DNA of 64,000 nucleotides from Acidobacteriota bacterium (lineage in GTDB: Bacteria; Acidobacteriota; Thermoanaerobaculia; Gp7-AA8), in contig JAFATB010000009.1 of NCBI GenBank assembly GCA_019244185.1, forward strand, positions 1 through 64,000, read 5' to 3'. Positions within the stretch are counted from its first letter, which is position 1; each line of letters opens with the position of its first letter. Below the pieces are notes generated by a model. That model saw nothing but the letters and a program-made list of their open reading frames with translations, was not told the origin of the DNA and did no database searches. This document shows, in pieces, positions 1 to 11,431 of the stretch. Both the position numbers and the translations under genes were made by a program.

Positions 1-35
1 TCGGCGCCGGCGTCGTCACCAAGATTCTGGAGTAA
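1..35 (+). CDS. tuf: Elongation factor Tu, C-terminal end only (partial)
   Basis: First codons read ...[10 protein letters not shown]-stop, typical EF-Tu C-terminus, immediately upstream of rpsJ. Confidence 0.8.
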   Translation, partial: GAGVVTKILE

Positions 36-39
36 CCCG

Positions 40-360
<321 letters not shown>

Positions 361-433
361 CGCTCTGCGATAGAGCCGCGCCAACACACAAGAACCGGGC
401 GCAAACCGGTTCCAAGGTGGAAAGAACTTACAC

Positions 434-1075
434 ATGGCAATCGAAGGAATCATTGGCAAGAAGGTCGGGATGACGCAGGTGTTCGCCGAAGACGGCGCGC
501 TCGTGCCTGTGACCGTCATCCAGGCCGGCCCCTGCTTCGTGGTGCAGAAGAAGACCAGTGACAAGGACGGCTACGACGCCGTGCAGATCGGTCTGGTCGA
601 AAAGGTCTCGAACCGCCGCATCACCAGCGCGCTGCGCGGGCATTTCGAGAAGGCCGGCGTGCAGCCGGTGAAGACGATCGCGGAAGTGCCGTACAGCGGC
701 GACGCGAACGTGGGCGACCGCGTGCAGGTCGACATCTTCAAGGCGGGCGACTCGATCGACGTCGTCGGCCAGTCGAAGGGCAAGGGCTATCAGGGCGTCG
801 TGCGCCGTCACGGCTTCGCCGGCGGACGCGAGTCGCACGGCTCGATGTTCCACCGCGCTCCCGGCTCGATCGGCGCCTCGGCGTTCCCGTCGCGCGTCAT
901 GAAGGGCATGCGCATGGGCGGCCGCATGGGCGGCGCTCAGGTCACGGTCAAGAACCTCCGCGTGGCGAAGGTGGACGCCGAGAACAACCTGCTCTACATC
1001 CGCGGCGCCGTTCCGGGCGGCCGCAACGGCCTCGTCTTCGTGCAGTTTTCCAAGAACGGGAAGCGGGGTGAGTAA
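434..1075 (+). CDS. rplC: 50S ribosomal protein L3
   Basis: [17 protein letters not shown]; synteny. Confidence 0.98.
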   Translation: MAIEGIIGKKVGMTQVFAEDGALVPVTVIQAGPCFVVQKKTSDKDGYDAVQIGLVEKVSNRRITSALRGHFEKAGVQPVKTIAEVPYSGDANVGDRVQVDIFKAGDSIDVVGQSKGKGYQGVVRRHGFAGGRESHGSMFHRAPGSIGASAFPSRVMKGMRMGGRMGGAQVTVKNLRVAKVDAENNLLYIRGAVPGGRNGLVFVQFSKNGKRGE

Positions 1076-1077
1076 CC

Positions 1078-1710
1078 ATGCCGACCATTGACGTCAAGGA
1101 CTGGAACAACAAGAAAGTCGGCTCGGTCGAGTTGCCCGACGAGATCTTTGCATATCCATACAAAGAGCATCTCGTGCACGAGGCCGTGCGCAACTATCTC
1201 GCCTCGCTGCGCCAGGGCACGCACAAGACCAAGACCCGCTCGGAAGTGAGCGGCTCCGGCAAGAAGCCGTTCCGCCAGAAGGGCACCGGCCGCGCGCGCC
1301 AGGGCGGCGCCCGCCCGCCGATCCACCGCCACGGCGGCACGGTGTTCGGCCCGCAGCCGCGCGACTACTCGTACAAGATGAACACGAAGGAGAAGAAGGC
1401 GGCCCTCAAGTCGGCTCTCTCCCAGCGTGTGAAGGAAGGCCACTTCGTCGTGATCAGCGACATGGCCGTGGACGAGGCGAAGACGAAGGCCTTCGCCACG
1501 CGCATCGCCGAGATCGGCGTCGACGGCAAGGCCCTGCTCGTGGACTCGATGGAGAACACGAACGCGGTGCTCGCCTCGCGCAACAACCCGAAGCTGCAGT
1601 TCGTCGACGCGCTGCACGTCAACGTGTACGACGTCGTCAACAGCCGGTACATCGTCCTGAGCCAGGCCGCGCTCGACCGACTGACGGAGGCTCTCAGCAA
1701 TGAACGCTAA
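1078..1710 (+). CDS. rplD: 50S ribosomal protein L4
   Basis: RQKGTGRARQGGARPP motif; synteny. Confidence 0.98.
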   Translation: MPTIDVKDWNNKKVGSVELPDEIFAYPYKEHLVHEAVRNYLASLRQGTHKTKTRSEVSGSGKKPFRQKGTGRARQGGARPPIHRHGGTVFGPQPRDYSYKMNTKEKKAALKSALSQRVKEGHFVVISDMAVDEAKTKAFATRIAEIGVDGKALLVDSMENTNAVLASRNNPKLQFVDALHVNVYDVVNSRYIVLSQAALDRLTEALSNER

Positions 1711-1993
1711 TCAGATCATCCGCCGGCCGCTCGTCACCGAGAAGTCGACGCTGCTGCGCGAGTCGGGCGCGAACGTGATCGCGTTCGAGGTCGCCCCGAA
1801 CGCGAACAAGATCGAAGTCAAGCGCGCCGTCGAAGAGCTCTTCAAGGTGAAGGTCGACGAAGTGCGCGTGTTCAACGTCCGCGGAAAGATGAAGCGGATG
1901 GGCCGCTGGGCCGGCCGGCGCCGCGACTGGCGCAAGGCATACGTCCGCCTCAAGGCGGGCGAGAAGGCGCCGGACTTTATCGAAGGCGTGTAA
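1700..1993 (+). CDS. rplW: 50S ribosomal protein L23
   Basis: IIRRPLVTEKST...; synteny. Confidence 0.97.
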   Translation: MNANQIIRRPLVTEKSTLLRESGANVIAFEVAPNANKIEVKRAVEELFKVKVDEVRVFNVRGKMKRMGRWAGRRRDWRKAYVRLKAGEKAPDFIEGV

Positions 1994-2020
1994 CGCACTA
2001 GCCGAAAACGAGAAAAGACT

Positions 2021-2845
2021 ATGGCTAAGACAAACTACAAACCGACTTCACCGGGTGTCCGGTTCCAGTCGCACGCGTCCTTCGACGAGATCACGAAGAC
2101 GCGTCCTGAGAAGTCGCTGACGACGGGCAAGCCGAAGACCGGCGGCCGCAACAGCAAGGGCCGCGTCACCTCGCGCTTCATCGGCGGCGGACACAAACAG
2201 AAGTATCGCGACATCGACTTCAAGCGCGACAAGCGCGGGATTCCCGCGAAGGTCGCGGCGATCGAGTACGACCCGAATCGCACCGCGCACATCGCGCTGC
2301 TGCACTACGCCGACGGCGAGAAGCGCTACATCCTCGCGCCGAACGGCCTCGCGGTCGGCACCACGATCACCGCGGGCGAGGACGCCGACATCCTGGTGGG
2401 CAACGCTCTCCCGCTGTCGAAGATCCCTCTCGGTACGCTGATCCACAACATCGAGCTCAAGGAAGGCAAGGGCGGCCAGATGGTCCGCTCCGCCGGCGCC
2501 GCCGCGCAGCTCATCGCCCGCGAGGGTGACTACGCGACGCTCCGTCTTCCCTCGGGCGAGATGCGCAAGGTGCACACGCGCTGCTACGCCACGATCGGAC
2601 AGGTCGGCAACCTCGAGCACGAGAACGTTTCGATCGGCAAGGCGGGCCGCACCCGTCACCTCGGCAAGCGTCCGCACAACCGCGGCGTCTCGATGAACCC
2701 CGTCGACCACCCGCTGGGCGGCGGCGAGGGCAAGACCTCCGGCGGCCGTCATCCGGTCTCGCCGTGGGGCCAGCCCACCAAGGGCTACAAGACCCGCCGC
2801 AACAAGCAGACGAACAAGTTCATCGTCAAGCGGAGAACCAAGTAA
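2021..2845 (+). CDS. rplB: 50S ribosomal protein L2
   Basis: [18 protein letters not shown] motif. Confidence 0.98.
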   Translation: MAKTNYKPTSPGVRFQSHASFDEITKTRPEKSLTTGKPKTGGRNSKGRVTSRFIGGGHKQKYRDIDFKRDKRGIPAKVAAIEYDPNRTAHIALLHYADGEKRYILAPNGLAVGTTITAGEDADILVGNALPLSKIPLGTLIHNIELKEGKGGQMVRSAGAAAQLIAREGDYATLRLPSGEMRKVHTRCYATIGQVGNLEHENVSIGKAGRTRHLGKRPHNRGVSMNPVDHPLGGGEGKTSGGRHPVSPWGQPTKGYKTRRNKQTNKFIVKRRTK

Positions 2846-3135
2846 TGCGCTCACAGAAAAAAGGTCCGTTCGTGGACGACCACCTGACCAAGAAGGTCGA
2901 GGCGATGAACCGCGAGCGCGACAAGAAGGTCATCAAGACCTGGTCGCGCCGGTCGACGGTGGTTCCGGACATGGTCGGGCACACGATCGCGGTCCATAAC
3001 GGCCGCAAGTTCATCCCGGTCTACGTCTCCGAGAACATGGTCGGCCACAAGCTCGGCGAGTTCGCGCTGACGCGCACGTTCAAGGGCCACAGCGGCAAGA
3101 AGGTCGAGAAGACCGCCAAGCCGGCCGGCAAATAG
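2845..3135 (+). CDS. rpsS: 30S ribosomal protein S19
   Basis: [19 protein letters not shown]; start re-set from ORF track to ATG at 2845 (TAATG overlap with rplB). Confidence 0.97.
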   Translation: MRSQKKGPFVDDHLTKKVEAMNRERDKKVIKTWSRRSTVVPDMVGHTIAVHNGRKFIPVYVSENMVGHKLGEFALTRTFKGHSGKKVEKTAKPAGK

Positions 3136-3147
3136 CGGAGAAGAACG

Positions 3148-3534
3148 ATGGAAGCAACGGCAACTCTGAAATACCTGAAAGCCTCGCCGCAGAAGGTGCG
3201 CCTCGTCGCGGATCTCGTGCGCGGCAAGAAGGTCGAGGAAGCGCTGAACATCCTGCGCTTCACGCGGAAGACCTGCGCGAAGGACCTCGAGAAGCTGCTC
3301 CGCTCGGCCATCGCCAACGCGGAGAACAAGGAAGCGGGCGCCGACGTCGACGAGCTCGTGGTCTCGAAGATCTACGTCAACGAGGGGCCGCGTGAGAAGC
3401 GCGTGCAGCCCGCGCCGATGGGTCGCGCCTACCGCATCCAGAAGCGGCAGTCGCACATCACCGTGCACGTCTCGGACGAAGTCAAAGCGGTCAACGAGCG
3501 CAGCGGCGGCAAGGGCCGCGCCCGCGCGAAATAA
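3148..3534 (+). CDS. rplV: 50S ribosomal protein L22
   Basis: KYLKASPQKVRLVADLVRGK. Confidence 0.98.
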   Translation: MEATATLKYLKASPQKVRLVADLVRGKKVEEALNILRFTRKTCAKDLEKLLRSAIANAENKEAGADVDELVVSKIYVNEGPREKRVQPAPMGRAYRIQKRQSHITVHVSDEVKAVNERSGGKGRARAK

Positions 3535-3546
3535 CGGAGGCACATC

Positions 3547-4197
3547 TTGGGTCAGAAGGTCAATCCTTACGGTTTTCGGCTGGGCTTCAACAAGACCTGG
3601 CATTCGCGCTGGTTCGCGGGGAAGAACTACGCCGAGACGCTCCATCGCGATCTGAAGCTTCGCGAGGACCTCAAGAAGCGCCTCAGCCATGCGGGCGTGT
3701 CGGAGATCGACATCGAGCGCACGGCCAACAAAATGCGCATCAACATCTACACCTCGCGCCCGGGCATCATCATCGGACGCAAAGGTGCGGAAGTGGACAA
3801 GCTGCGCGACGAGCTGCAGAAGCTCGTCAGCGGCGAGGTCTACATCAACATCCAGGAGATCCAGCGTCCGGAGCTCGATTCGCAGCTCGTGGCCGAGAAC
3901 ATCGCCACGCAGCTCGAGCGCCGCATCGCCTTCCGCCGCGCGATGAAGAAGGCCATGGAGTCGGCCTTCCGCTTCGGCGCGAAGGGGATCAAGGTCCGCG
4001 TGTCCGGCCGCCTCAACGGCGCCGAGATCGCGCGCACCGAGTGGTATCAGGACGGCCGCCTGCCGCTGCACACGCTGAAGGCCGACATCGACTATGGTCT
4101 GGCCACGGCGCGGACGACGTACGGCGTCATCGGCATCAAGGTGTGGCTCTACAAGGGTGAGATGGCCAAGACGCGCTCCCGCCGGCGCGCGCAGTAG
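3547..4197 (+). CDS. rpsC: 30S ribosomal protein S3 (TTG start)
   Basis: [15 protein letters not shown]-domain [11 protein letters not shown]. Confidence 0.98.
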   Translation: MGQKVNPYGFRLGFNKTWHSRWFAGKNYAETLHRDLKLREDLKKRLSHAGVSEIDIERTANKMRINIYTSRPGIIIGRKGAEVDKLRDELQKLVSGEVYINIQEIQRPELDSQLVAENIATQLERRIAFRRAMKKAMESAFRFGAKGIKVRVSGRLNGAEIARTEWYQDGRLPLHTLKADIDYGLATARTTYGVIGIKVWLYKGEMAKTRSRRRAQ

Positions 4198-4227
4198 TTC
4201 GCAAACGAGTTCAGGAGAAACCGCATC

Positions 4228-4653
4228 ATGATGATGCCGAAGAAGGTCAAGTTCAGAAAGCAGCAGCGCGGACGGCGCCGCGGCCTCGCCACGCGAGGCG
4301 CGAAGGTCTCGTTCGGCGACTACGGTCTGCAGGCGCTCGAGGTGGGCTGGGTCACCGCCCGCCAGATCGAGGCCGCCCGTATCGCCATGACGCGCCACAT
4401 CAAGCGCGGCGGCAAGATCTGGATCCGCATCTTCCCCGACAAGCCGGTCACCAAGAAGCCGCTCGAAACCCGCATGGGCAAGGGCAAGGGTGCGCCGGAA
4501 GAGTGGGTGTGCGTGATCAAGCCCGCCCGCATCCTCTACGAGATGGAGGGTGTGACGCGCGAGGTCGCCGAGGAGGCGTTCCGCCTGGCGGGATCCAAGC
4601 TGCCGATCAAGACGCGCTTCGTCACGCGCGAGCAGACGGAGGTCGGTGAGTAA
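4228..4653 (+). CDS. rplP: 50S ribosomal protein L16
   Basis: [17 protein letters not shown]...; synteny. Confidence 0.98.
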   Translation: MMMPKKVKFRKQQRGRRRGLATRGAKVSFGDYGLQALEVGWVTARQIEAARIAMTRHIKRGGKIWIRIFPDKPVTKKPLETRMGKGKGAPEEWVCVIKPARILYEMEGVTREVAEEAFRLAGSKLPIKTRFVTREQTEVGE

Positions 4654-4859
4654 TGGCCAGCAAGAAGACGATCACGACCCTGCGCGACAAGAGCGCCGAC
4701 GAGCTTCGCTCGCGGGAGCGCGACCTGCGCGAGCAGCTGTTCAAGCTCCGCTTCCAGCGCGCCACGGGGCGGATGGAAAACCCGATGAAGATGCGTCAGG
4801 TCCGCCGCGAGATCGCGCAGATCGCGACGCTGCTCAACGAGCGCGAGCGCAGCGCGTAA
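4653..4859 (+). CDS. rpmC: 50S ribosomal protein L29
   Basis: 68 aa, ELRSRERDLREQLFKLRFQ; synteny. Confidence 0.96.
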   Translation: MASKKTITTLRDKSADELRSRERDLREQLFKLRFQRATGRMENPMKMRQVRREIAQIATLLNERERSA

Positions 4860-4871
4860 GGAACACAGGCA

Positions 4872-5153
4872 ATGGCTACGAACGAAACGAACAACGGGAA
4901 GACGGCGGCGGACAAGCGCACCAAGATCGGTGTGGTGGTCTCCAACAAGATGCAGAAGACCGTGGTGGTCGCCGTCGAGAACCTCGTCAAGCACGAGATG
5001 TATCAGAAGTACATCAAGCGCACGAACAAGTTCCTCGCGCACGCGGAGCAGAACGACATCAACGTCGGCGACCGCGTGGTGATCGAGGAGACGCGCCCGC
5101 TCTCGAAGCGCAAGCGCTGGAACGTGCGCGAAGTCCTGGACAAGGCGAGCTAA
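4872..5153 (+). CDS. rpsQ: 30S ribosomal protein S17
   Basis: [14 protein letters not shown]...HDE-type core; synteny. Confidence 0.97.
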   Translation: MATNETNNGKTAADKRTKIGVVVSNKMQKTVVVAVENLVKHEMYQKYIKRTNKFLAHAEQNDINVGDRVVIEETRPLSKRKRWNVREVLDKAS

Positions 5154-5181
5154 ATCAACCGCACCGGGGGGAGACAGAATC

Positions 5182-5553
5182 ATGATTCAGATGGGAACCA
5201 TCCTGCAGGTCGCGGACAACACCGGAGCGAAGAAGATCGCCTGCATCCGCATGCGCGGCGGCTCGACGGCCGGCCAGTACGCCGGCGTCGGCGACGTGAT
5301 CACCGCCTCGGTCAAGGAAGCCTCGCCGGACGGCACGGTCAAGAAGGGCGCGGTCGTGAGAGCGGTCATCGTCCGCACCGTCAAGGAGACGCGCCGCCGC
5401 GACGGCTCCTACATCAAGTTCGACGACAACGCCGCGGTCCTGATCAACGATCAGCGCGAGCCGGTCGGCACGCGCGTCTTCGGTCCGGTCGCCCGCGAGC
5501 TCCGCGAGCGGAAGTTCATGAAGATCATCTCGCTCGCGCCGGAAGTCATCTAA
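5182..5553 (+). CDS. rplN: 50S ribosomal protein L14
   Basis: [19 protein letters not shown]. Confidence 0.98.
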   Translation: MIQMGTILQVADNTGAKKIACIRMRGGSTAGQYAGVGDVITASVKEASPDGTVKKGAVVRAVIVRTVKETRRRDGSYIKFDDNAAVLINDQREPVGTRVFGPVARELRERKFMKIISLAPEVI

Positions 5554-5565
5554 AGGAAGCACACC

Positions 5566-5931
5566 ATGGGACTGTACGGACGTAGCATCAAACAGGACGA
5601 GACGCGCCACAAGCCGCACGTCAAGAAGGGCGACACGGTTCGCGTGCTGTCGGGCAAGGACCGCGGCAAGCAGGGCCGCGTGCTCCGCGTCAACGCGACG
5701 AAGGGCACGGCCATCGTCGAGCGCGTCAACTTCACCAAGAAGCACACCAAACCGAACCCCGGCAAGAACGTGCAGGGCGGCATCCTCGAGCGCGAGTCCC
5801 CGATCAACGTGGCCAAGCTCCAGGTGGTCTGCCCGAGCTGCAACGAGCCGGCGCGTCTCGGATCGCACCGCAACGAAGAAGGCGAAGCGCAGCGCTTCTG
5901 CCGCAAATGCAAGGCGGACCTCGGCAAGTAA
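5566..5931 (+). CDS. rplX: 50S ribosomal protein L24
   Basis: [20 protein letters not shown]. Confidence 0.97.
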   Translation: MGLYGRSIKQDETRHKPHVKKGDTVRVLSGKDRGKQGRVLRVNATKGTAIVERVNFTKKHTKPNPGKNVQGGILERESPINVAKLQVVCPSCNEPARLGSHRNEEGEAQRFCRKCKADLGK

Positions 5932-5987
5932 GCCGGGACCGCTCATCGACCTGGCTCGTACAACGCCGAGCCGCTGAAGGAACCAAG

Positions 5988-6533
5988 ATGGCAGCCAGAC
6001 TCAAAGACCACTACACGAACGAAGTGCGCAAGCGGCTTCAGAACGAGTTCCAGATCAAGAACCCGATGGCCGTGCCCAAGATCGAGAAAGTCGTTCTCAA
6101 CATGGGCATGGGCGAGGCGATCTCGAACTCGAAGCTGCTCGACACCGCCGTCGAGGACCTCTCCACGATCACCGGCCAGAAGCCGGTGGTCACGCGCGCG
6201 AAGAAGTCCATCGCGGCGTTCAAGCTCCGCGAGGGCGTTCCCATCGGCACGATGGTGACGCTGCGCGGCGAGAAGATGTACGAGTTTCTCGACCGTCTCA
6301 TCAACGTCGCGCTGCCGCGCGTGCGCGACTTCCGCGGCGTGCCGACGCGCTCGTTCGACGGACGCGGCAACTACACCCTCGGCATCCGCGACCACGTCAT
6401 CTTCCCCGAGATCGACGCGGGCAAGGTCGACAAGTCGAAGGGCATGAACATCACGATCGTCACCACGGCGAAGAATGACGAGCAGGCTCGTTTCCTTCTT
6501 CGCGAGCTCGGGATGCCGTTCGCCGGCAAATAA
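5988..6533 (+). CDS. rplE: 50S ribosomal protein L5
   Basis: [25 protein letters not shown]; start re-set to ATG 5988. Confidence 0.96.
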   Translation: MAARLKDHYTNEVRKRLQNEFQIKNPMAVPKIEKVVLNMGMGEAISNSKLLDTAVEDLSTITGQKPVVTRAKKSIAAFKLREGVPIGTMVTLRGEKMYEFLDRLINVALPRVRDFRGVPTRSFDGRGNYTLGIRDHVIFPEIDAGKVDKSKGMNITIVTTAKNDEQARFLLRELGMPFAGK

Positions 6534-6547
6534 GAAGAGGACAGCAC

Positions 6548-6733
6548 ATGGCAAAGACCTCAATGATCGTCAAAGCGGAGCGGAAGCCGAAGTTCTCGGT
6601 GCGCAAGCGCAACCGCTGCAAGAGCTGCGGACGTCCCCGCGGCTACCTGCGGAAGTTTCAGCTCTGCCGCATCTGCTTCCGGCAGCTCTCGCTCGGCGGT
6701 TACATCCCGGGCGTCACCAAGGCGAGCTGGTAG
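6548..6733 (+). CDS. rpsN: 30S ribosomal protein S14, zinc-binding type Z
   Basis: 61 aa with CKSC...CRIC cysteine pairs. Confidence 0.97.
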   Translation: MAKTSMIVKAERKPKFSVRKRNRCKSCGRPRGYLRKFQLCRICFRQLSLGGYIPGVTKASW

Positions 6734-6766
6734 CTCCAACACGACCGACTACAGGAGTCACAACAC

Positions 6767-7168
6767 ATGTCGATGACAGATCCCATCGCGGATATGCTCA
6801 CCCGAATCCGCAACGGAATTCAGTCGCGCCACGATCGCGTGGAGATGCCGAGCTCGAAGCTGAAGGTGGAGGTTGCACGCATCCTCAAGTCCGAAGGCTT
6901 CGTCAGCAACTTCAAAGTCGTCCAGGAAGACGGCAAGCCGCATGCGACGTTGCGCGTGTATCTCAAGTACTCGGACGGCGAGCCCGTCATCCACGGCATC
7001 GAGCGCGTGTCGCGTCCCGGCCGCCGCGTGTACCGCGGCAAGGAAGACATCCCGCAGGTGCTCGGCGGCCTCGGCCTGGCCATCGTCTCGACCTCGAAGG
7101 GCGTCCTCTCGGGCGCCGAGGCCGCGAAGATTGGCGTCGGCGGCGAAGTGCTTTGCCAGGTTTGGTAA
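6767..7168 (+). CDS. rpsH: 30S ribosomal protein S8
   Basis: MTDPIADMLTRIRNG. Confidence 0.98.
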   Translation: MSMTDPIADMLTRIRNGIQSRHDRVEMPSSKLKVEVARILKSEGFVSNFKVVQEDGKPHATLRVYLKYSDGEPVIHGIERVSRPGRRVYRGKEDIPQVLGGLGLAIVSTSKGVLSGAEAAKIGVGGEVLCQVW

Positions 7169-7180
7169 GGAGATCCGCAA

Positions 7181-7723
7181 ATGTCTCGTATCGGTAAGAA
7201 AGAGATCCCGCTGCCGAAAGGCGTCGAGGTCAAGCAGGACGGCGGCAACGTCGTCGTGAAGGGTCCCAAGGGCTCGCTGCAGACCGCGATCGTCCCCGGC
7301 ATCTCGATGTCGGTGGAGAACAACGTCGTGAAGTTCGAGCGCCGCGACGACGAGGGCAAGACCCGCGCGTTCCACGGCCTCATGCGCGCGCTCGTGGCGA
7401 ACAACGTCAAGGGCGTGAGCGAAGGCTTCAAGCGCGAGCTCGACATCGTCGGCGTCGGTTATCGCGCCGAGGTGAAGGGGCGCGAGGTCGTGTTCGCGCT
7501 CGGCTACTCGCATCCGGTGCGCTTCCCGATTCCGGAAGGCATCGACATCGCCGTCGACGCGAAGACCGGCCACATCACCGTGACCGGCATCGATCGCCAG
7601 AAGGTCGGGCAGGTCGCCTCGGAGATCCGCTCGCTGCGCGAGCCGGATCCGTACAAGGGCAAGGGCATCAAGTACAGCGACGAAGTGATTCGCCGCAAGG
7701 CCGGCAAGGCCGCGGGCAAGTAA
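7181..7723 (+). CDS. rplF: 50S ribosomal protein L6
   Basis: MSRIGKKEIPLPKGV...EPDPYKGKGIKY. Confidence 0.98.
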   Translation: MSRIGKKEIPLPKGVEVKQDGGNVVVKGPKGSLQTAIVPGISMSVENNVVKFERRDDEGKTRAFHGLMRALVANNVKGVSEGFKRELDIVGVGYRAEVKGREVVFALGYSHPVRFPIPEGIDIAVDAKTGHITVTGIDRQKVGQVASEIRSLREPDPYKGKGIKYSDEVIRRKAGKAAGK

Positions 7724-7783
7724 GTTTCGTTAACAGCGTTCACTAGTGGGCCGGGCATCAACCTCGGCACAGAGGAAGCGAAG

Positions 7784-8143
7784 ATGGATCGCGCAAGACA
7801 GAGAGTGGAATCGCGGACGCGCATCCGCGAGCGGGTTCGCCGGAAGGTCACGGGGACGCAGGAGCGTCCGCGCCTGGCCGTGTTCCGGAGCCTCAAGGGC
7901 ATTTACGCGCAGGTGATCGACGACGCGAACGGCCGCACGATCGCGTCGGCCTCGAGCCTCGAGAAGGACGCCGGCGCGAAGGGCTCGAACGCGGCCGCGG
8001 CCAAAGCCGTCGGCGCGCTGATCGCGAAGAAGGCCAAAGACAAGGGCGTGACGCGCGTGGTGTTCGACCGCGGCGGTTACCTCTACCACGGCAACATCAA
8101 GGCGCTCGCGGATGCGGCGCGTGAGAACGGACTGGAATTCTAG
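7784..8143 (+). CDS. rplR: 50S ribosomal protein L18
   Basis: [20 protein letters not shown]; [22 protein letters not shown]. Confidence 0.97.
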   Translation: MDRARQRVESRTRIRERVRRKVTGTQERPRLAVFRSLKGIYAQVIDDANGRTIASASSLEKDAGAKGSNAAAAKAVGALIAKKAKDKGVTRVVFDRGGYLYHGNIKALADAARENGLEF

Positions 8144-8151
8144 GAGATCAC

Positions 8152-8706
8152 ATGCAGCGTCCCATGCAGCGTCCCGGTCAGGGTGGCGGCCCCCGCGGGG
8201 ATCGTCGTCAGGAAGAACGATCCGAAAGCGGGATGATCGACAAGGTCGTCCACATCAACCGCGTGACGAAAGTCGTCAAGGGCGGTAAGAACTTCAGCTT
8301 CAGCGCGCTGGTCGTCGTCGGCGACGGCGCCGGCAAAGTGGGCTTCGGCTCCGGCAAGGCGAAGGAAGTTCCGGCCGCCATCAAGAAGGGCATCGAGATC
8401 GCGAAGAAGAACATGATCACCATCGCGCTCTCCGGCACGACCATCCCGCACGCCACGCTCGGCCACTACGGCGCGGGCAAGGTGTTGCTCAAGCCCGCCT
8501 CGGAAGGTACCGGCGTCATCGCCGGCGGTCCGGTGCGCGCGATCCTCGAGTCGGCCGGCATCCAGAACATCCTCACCAAGTCGCTCGGCACCGCCAACCC
8601 GCACAACGTGGTGAAGGCGACGTTCGAGGCGCTCAAGCAGCTGCGCACCGAGGAGCAGTACAAGTCGCTGCGCGGCGGCGACGAAGCCGACGGAGGCGAG
8701 GCATGA
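8152..8706 (+). CDS. rpsE: 30S ribosomal protein S5
   Basis: [28 protein letters not shown]. Confidence 0.98.
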   Translation: MQRPMQRPGQGGGPRGDRRQEERSESGMIDKVVHINRVTKVVKGGKNFSFSALVVVGDGAGKVGFGSGKAKEVPAAIKKGIEIAKKNMITIALSGTTIPHATLGHYGAGKVLLKPASEGTGVIAGGPVRAILESAGIQNILTKSLGTANPHNVVKATFEALKQLRTEEQYKSLRGGDEADGGEA

Positions 8707-8909
8707 GCGCGCAGCGCGACACGAACGGCGGCGGCAAGACCATCCGCATCCGCCAGGTGCGCAGCGGCATCGGCTGCACGATCGAGATGCGCGAGACGCT
8801 CAAGGCGCTCGGCCTCGGCAAGATGCACCGCGTCACCGAACGCCTTGACACGAAGGAAGTCCGCGGGATGATCGCCAAGATCCCGCATCTCGTCGAAGTC
8901 GTCGAGTAG
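8703..8909 (+). CDS. rpmD: 50S ribosomal protein L30
   Basis: [12 protein letters not shown]...LGLGKMHR. Confidence 0.95.
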   Translation: MSAQRDTNGGGKTIRIRQVRSGIGCTIEMRETLKALGLGKMHRVTERLDTKEVRGMIAKIPHLVEVVE

Positions 8910-8919
8910 GAGTCATCCG

Positions 8920-9363
8920 ATGGAACTCAACAATCTCAAACCCAAAAAGGGCTCGCGCCACGCGAAAAAGCGTGTCGGCCGCGGCCCCGGCTCCGGCCAC
9001 GGCAAAACGTCGAGCCGCGGTGAGAAGGGACAGAAGTCGCGTTCCGGCTTCAGCCGCACGCTCGGCTTCGAAGGCGGCCAGATGCCGCTGCACCGCCGCC
9101 TGCCGAAGCGTGGCTTCACGAACCTCTTCAAGAAAGATTACGCGGTCGTCAACGTCTCCGATCTCGAGCGCTTCGACAACGGCGCGACGATCGACGAGGC
9201 CGCTCTGCGCCAGGCCGGCCTGGTGAAGGGCCAGCACGACGGCGTCAAGATTCTCGGCGACGGCACGCTGTCGAAGTCGCTGACCGTCTCCGCCACGAAG
9301 TTCTCCGCCTCCGCCCGCAAGCAGATCGAAGCGGCCGGCGGCACCTGCCAGGAGATCCAGTAA
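8920..9363 (+). CDS. rplO: 50S ribosomal protein L15
   Basis: [34 protein letters not shown]. Confidence 0.98.
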   Translation: MELNNLKPKKGSRHAKKRVGRGPGSGHGKTSSRGEKGQKSRSGFSRTLGFEGGQMPLHRRLPKRGFTNLFKKDYAVVNVSDLERFDNGATIDEAALRQAGLVKGQHDGVKILGDGTLSKSLTVSATKFSASARKQIEAAGGTCQEIQ

Positions 9364-9364
9364 C

Positions 9365-10777
9365 GTGATCAATCTGGTCGACACCGTCCGCAACATCTGG
9401 GCGATCGAGGACCTGCGCAAGCGCGTGCTCTTCACGTTCGCGCTGCTGGCGGTCTATCGCCTCGGCTCGCACATCCCGACGCCGGGCGTCGATCCCGTCG
9501 CGCTCTCGGAGTTCTTCAAGGCGATGAGCGGCGGCGTGTTCGGCTTCCTCGACCTGTTCTCCGGCGGCGCGCTGCGCCGTCTCTCGGTCTTCGCCCTCGG
9601 CATCATGCCGTACATCTCCGCTTCCATCATTCTGCAGCTCCTCACGGTCGTCTGGCCGTACCTCGAGAAGCTGTCGAAAGAAGGAGAGATGGGGCGCCGG
9701 AAGATCAACCAGTACACGCGCTACGGCACGATCCTGCTGTCGGTCGTCCAGTCGCTCGGCGTCGCGTTCTGGCTCAAGTCCCAGAGCGCACCGGGCGGCG
9801 CGCCGCTCGTGCCCGCGCACGTGCAGGACGCGGTCTGGGGCCTCGGCTTCCCGATCATGACCGTGCTCACGCTCACCACCGGCACGTCGTTCATCATGTG
9901 GCTCGGTGAGCAGATCTCCGAGCGCGGCATCGGCAACGGCATCTCGCTGATCATCTTCGCCGGCATTGTGGTCGGCCTGCCGTCGGCGGTCCTCACGACC
10001 GTCGAAGACATCCGCACCGGCACGCGCAGCCTCTTCGCGATGCTGTTCCTGATCGTCTTCATGGTCGCGGTCGTCGGATTCGTCGTGTTCATGGAGCGCG
10101 CGCAGCGCCGCATCCCGGTGCAGTACGCGAAGCGCGTCGTCGGCCGCAAGGTCTACGGCGGCGCGAACACGTATCTGCCGCTGCGCGTCAACACCGCGGG
10201 CGTCATCCCGGTCATCTTCGCCTCGTCGATCCTGGTCATTCCGCAGACCATCGCGACGATGATCAAGACGCCGTGGGCGACGGCGATCGGTTCGCAGCTG
10301 CGCGTCGGCGAGCCGCTCTATTACATCCTGCAGGTCGTCGGCATCATCTTCTTCGGCTACTTCTACACGTCGATCGTCTTCAATCCGGTCGACACGGCCG
10401 ACAACATGCGCAAGTACGGCGGCTTCATCCCCGGCATCCGCCCCGGCAAGCGCACGTCGGATTACATCGACCGCGTGCTGACGCGCATCACGTTCGTCGG
10501 CTCGGTGTACCTCGCGGCGGTCTGCATCCTGCCGGAGTTCCTCATCTCCGGCGTGCACGTGGCGCAGCTGCCGTTCGGCGTCGGCGCCGCGCTCGACCGC
10601 GCGCTGCCGCTGTGGTTCACGGAAGGCATGGGCCTGAACTTCTACTTCGGCGGCACGTCGCTGCTGATCGTGGTCGGCGTGGCGATGGACACGATCCAGC
10701 AGATCGAGTCGCAGCTGGTCATGCGTCACTACGACGGCTTCATGAAGAAGGGTCGCATCCGAGGACGCCGCGGCTAA
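9365..10777 (+). CDS. secY: Preprotein translocase subunit SecY
   Basis: 470 aa, multiple TM, GIMPYISASIILQLL; synteny. Confidence 0.98.
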   Translation: MINLVDTVRNIWAIEDLRKRVLFTFALLAVYRLGSHIPTPGVDPVALSEFFKAMSGGVFGFLDLFSGGALRRLSVFALGIMPYISASIILQLLTVVWPYLEKLSKEGEMGRRKINQYTRYGTILLSVVQSLGVAFWLKSQSAPGGAPLVPAHVQDAVWGLGFPIMTVLTLTTGTSFIMWLGEQISERGIGNGISLIIFAGIVVGLPSAVLTTVEDIRTGTRSLFAMLFLIVFMVAVVGFVVFMERAQRRIPVQYAKRVVGRKVYGGANTYLPLRVNTAGVIPVIFASSILVIPQTIATMIKTPWATAIGSQLRVGEPLYYILQVVGIIFFGYFYTSIVFNPVDTADNMRKYGGFIPGIRPGKRTSDYIDRVLTRITFVGSVYLAAVCILPEFLISGVHVAQLPFGVGAALDRALPLWFTEGMGLNFYFGGTSLLIVVGVAMDTIQQIESQLVMRHYDGFMKKGRIRGRRG

Positions 10778-11415
10778 TGAAGATCATCTTCATCGGACCT
10801 CCGGGCAGCGGGAAGGGTACGCAGGCGAAGCGGCTGGCGAGCCGTTTCGCCATTCCGCACATCTCGACGGGCGACATGCTCCGCGAGGCGATCGCGGAAG
10901 GCACCGAGCTCGGACGGCAAGCCGCTCCGATCATGGCGTCCGGCGCGCTCGTCTCCGACGATCTGATGATCGGCATCATCAACGACCGGCTGGCGAAGGC
11001 CGACGCGCAGGGCGGCTTCATCCTCGACGGCTTTCCGCGCACGCTGGTGCAGGCCGAAAAGCTGGATGGAATCGTCGGGAATGGCTCCGACCCGCTTCGC
11101 GTTCTTCAACTGCTCGTCCCCGACGACGCCATCGTCCGCCGCATCTCGCTGCGACGGACGTGTGCGCAGTGCGGGGCGATTTACCATCTCGAAAACGATC
11201 CGCCGAAAACCGACAGCGTCTGTGACCGCTGCGGCGCGGCGGTGATTGCACGGCCCGACGACAACGAAGAGGCCGTGCGTAAGCGTCTGGAGGCGTTTCA
11301 TCGTCAGACGCTGCCGGTGGCGACGTATTACAAGACGAAGCGGATTCTCCGCGAGGTCGACGGGATTGGTCCCGTCGATGAGGTCTTTGAACGGATCGAA
11401 CAGTCCCTGGCGTGA
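10777..11415 (+). CDS. adk: Adenylate kinase
   Basis: MKIIFIGPPGSGKGTQAKRLA; CAQCGAIYH...CDRCG zinc lid; start re-set to ATG 10777. Confidence 0.97.
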   Translation: MKIIFIGPPGSGKGTQAKRLASRFAIPHISTGDMLREAIAEGTELGRQAAPIMASGALVSDDLMIGIINDRLAKADAQGGFILDGFPRTLVQAEKLDGIVGNGSDPLRVLQLLVPDDAIVRRISLRRTCAQCGAIYHLENDPPKTDSVCDRCGAAVIARPDDNEEAVRKRLEAFHRQTLPVATYYKTKRILREVDGIGPVDEVFERIEQSLA

Positions 11416-11431
11416 CGATGTCTGAGGGCCA

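Noticed and set aside
2764-2844. Upstream extension of the S19 ORF in the supplied track
   Set aside because: Overlaps rplB in another frame; S19 homology begins at MRSQKKGPF (2845).
2851-4398. 515-aa minus-strand ORF opposite rpsC/rplV/rplP
   Set aside because: High-GC antisense shadow of conserved ribosomal genes; composition (Arg/Asp/Val/Leu-rich) typical of spurious reverse-frame ORFs.
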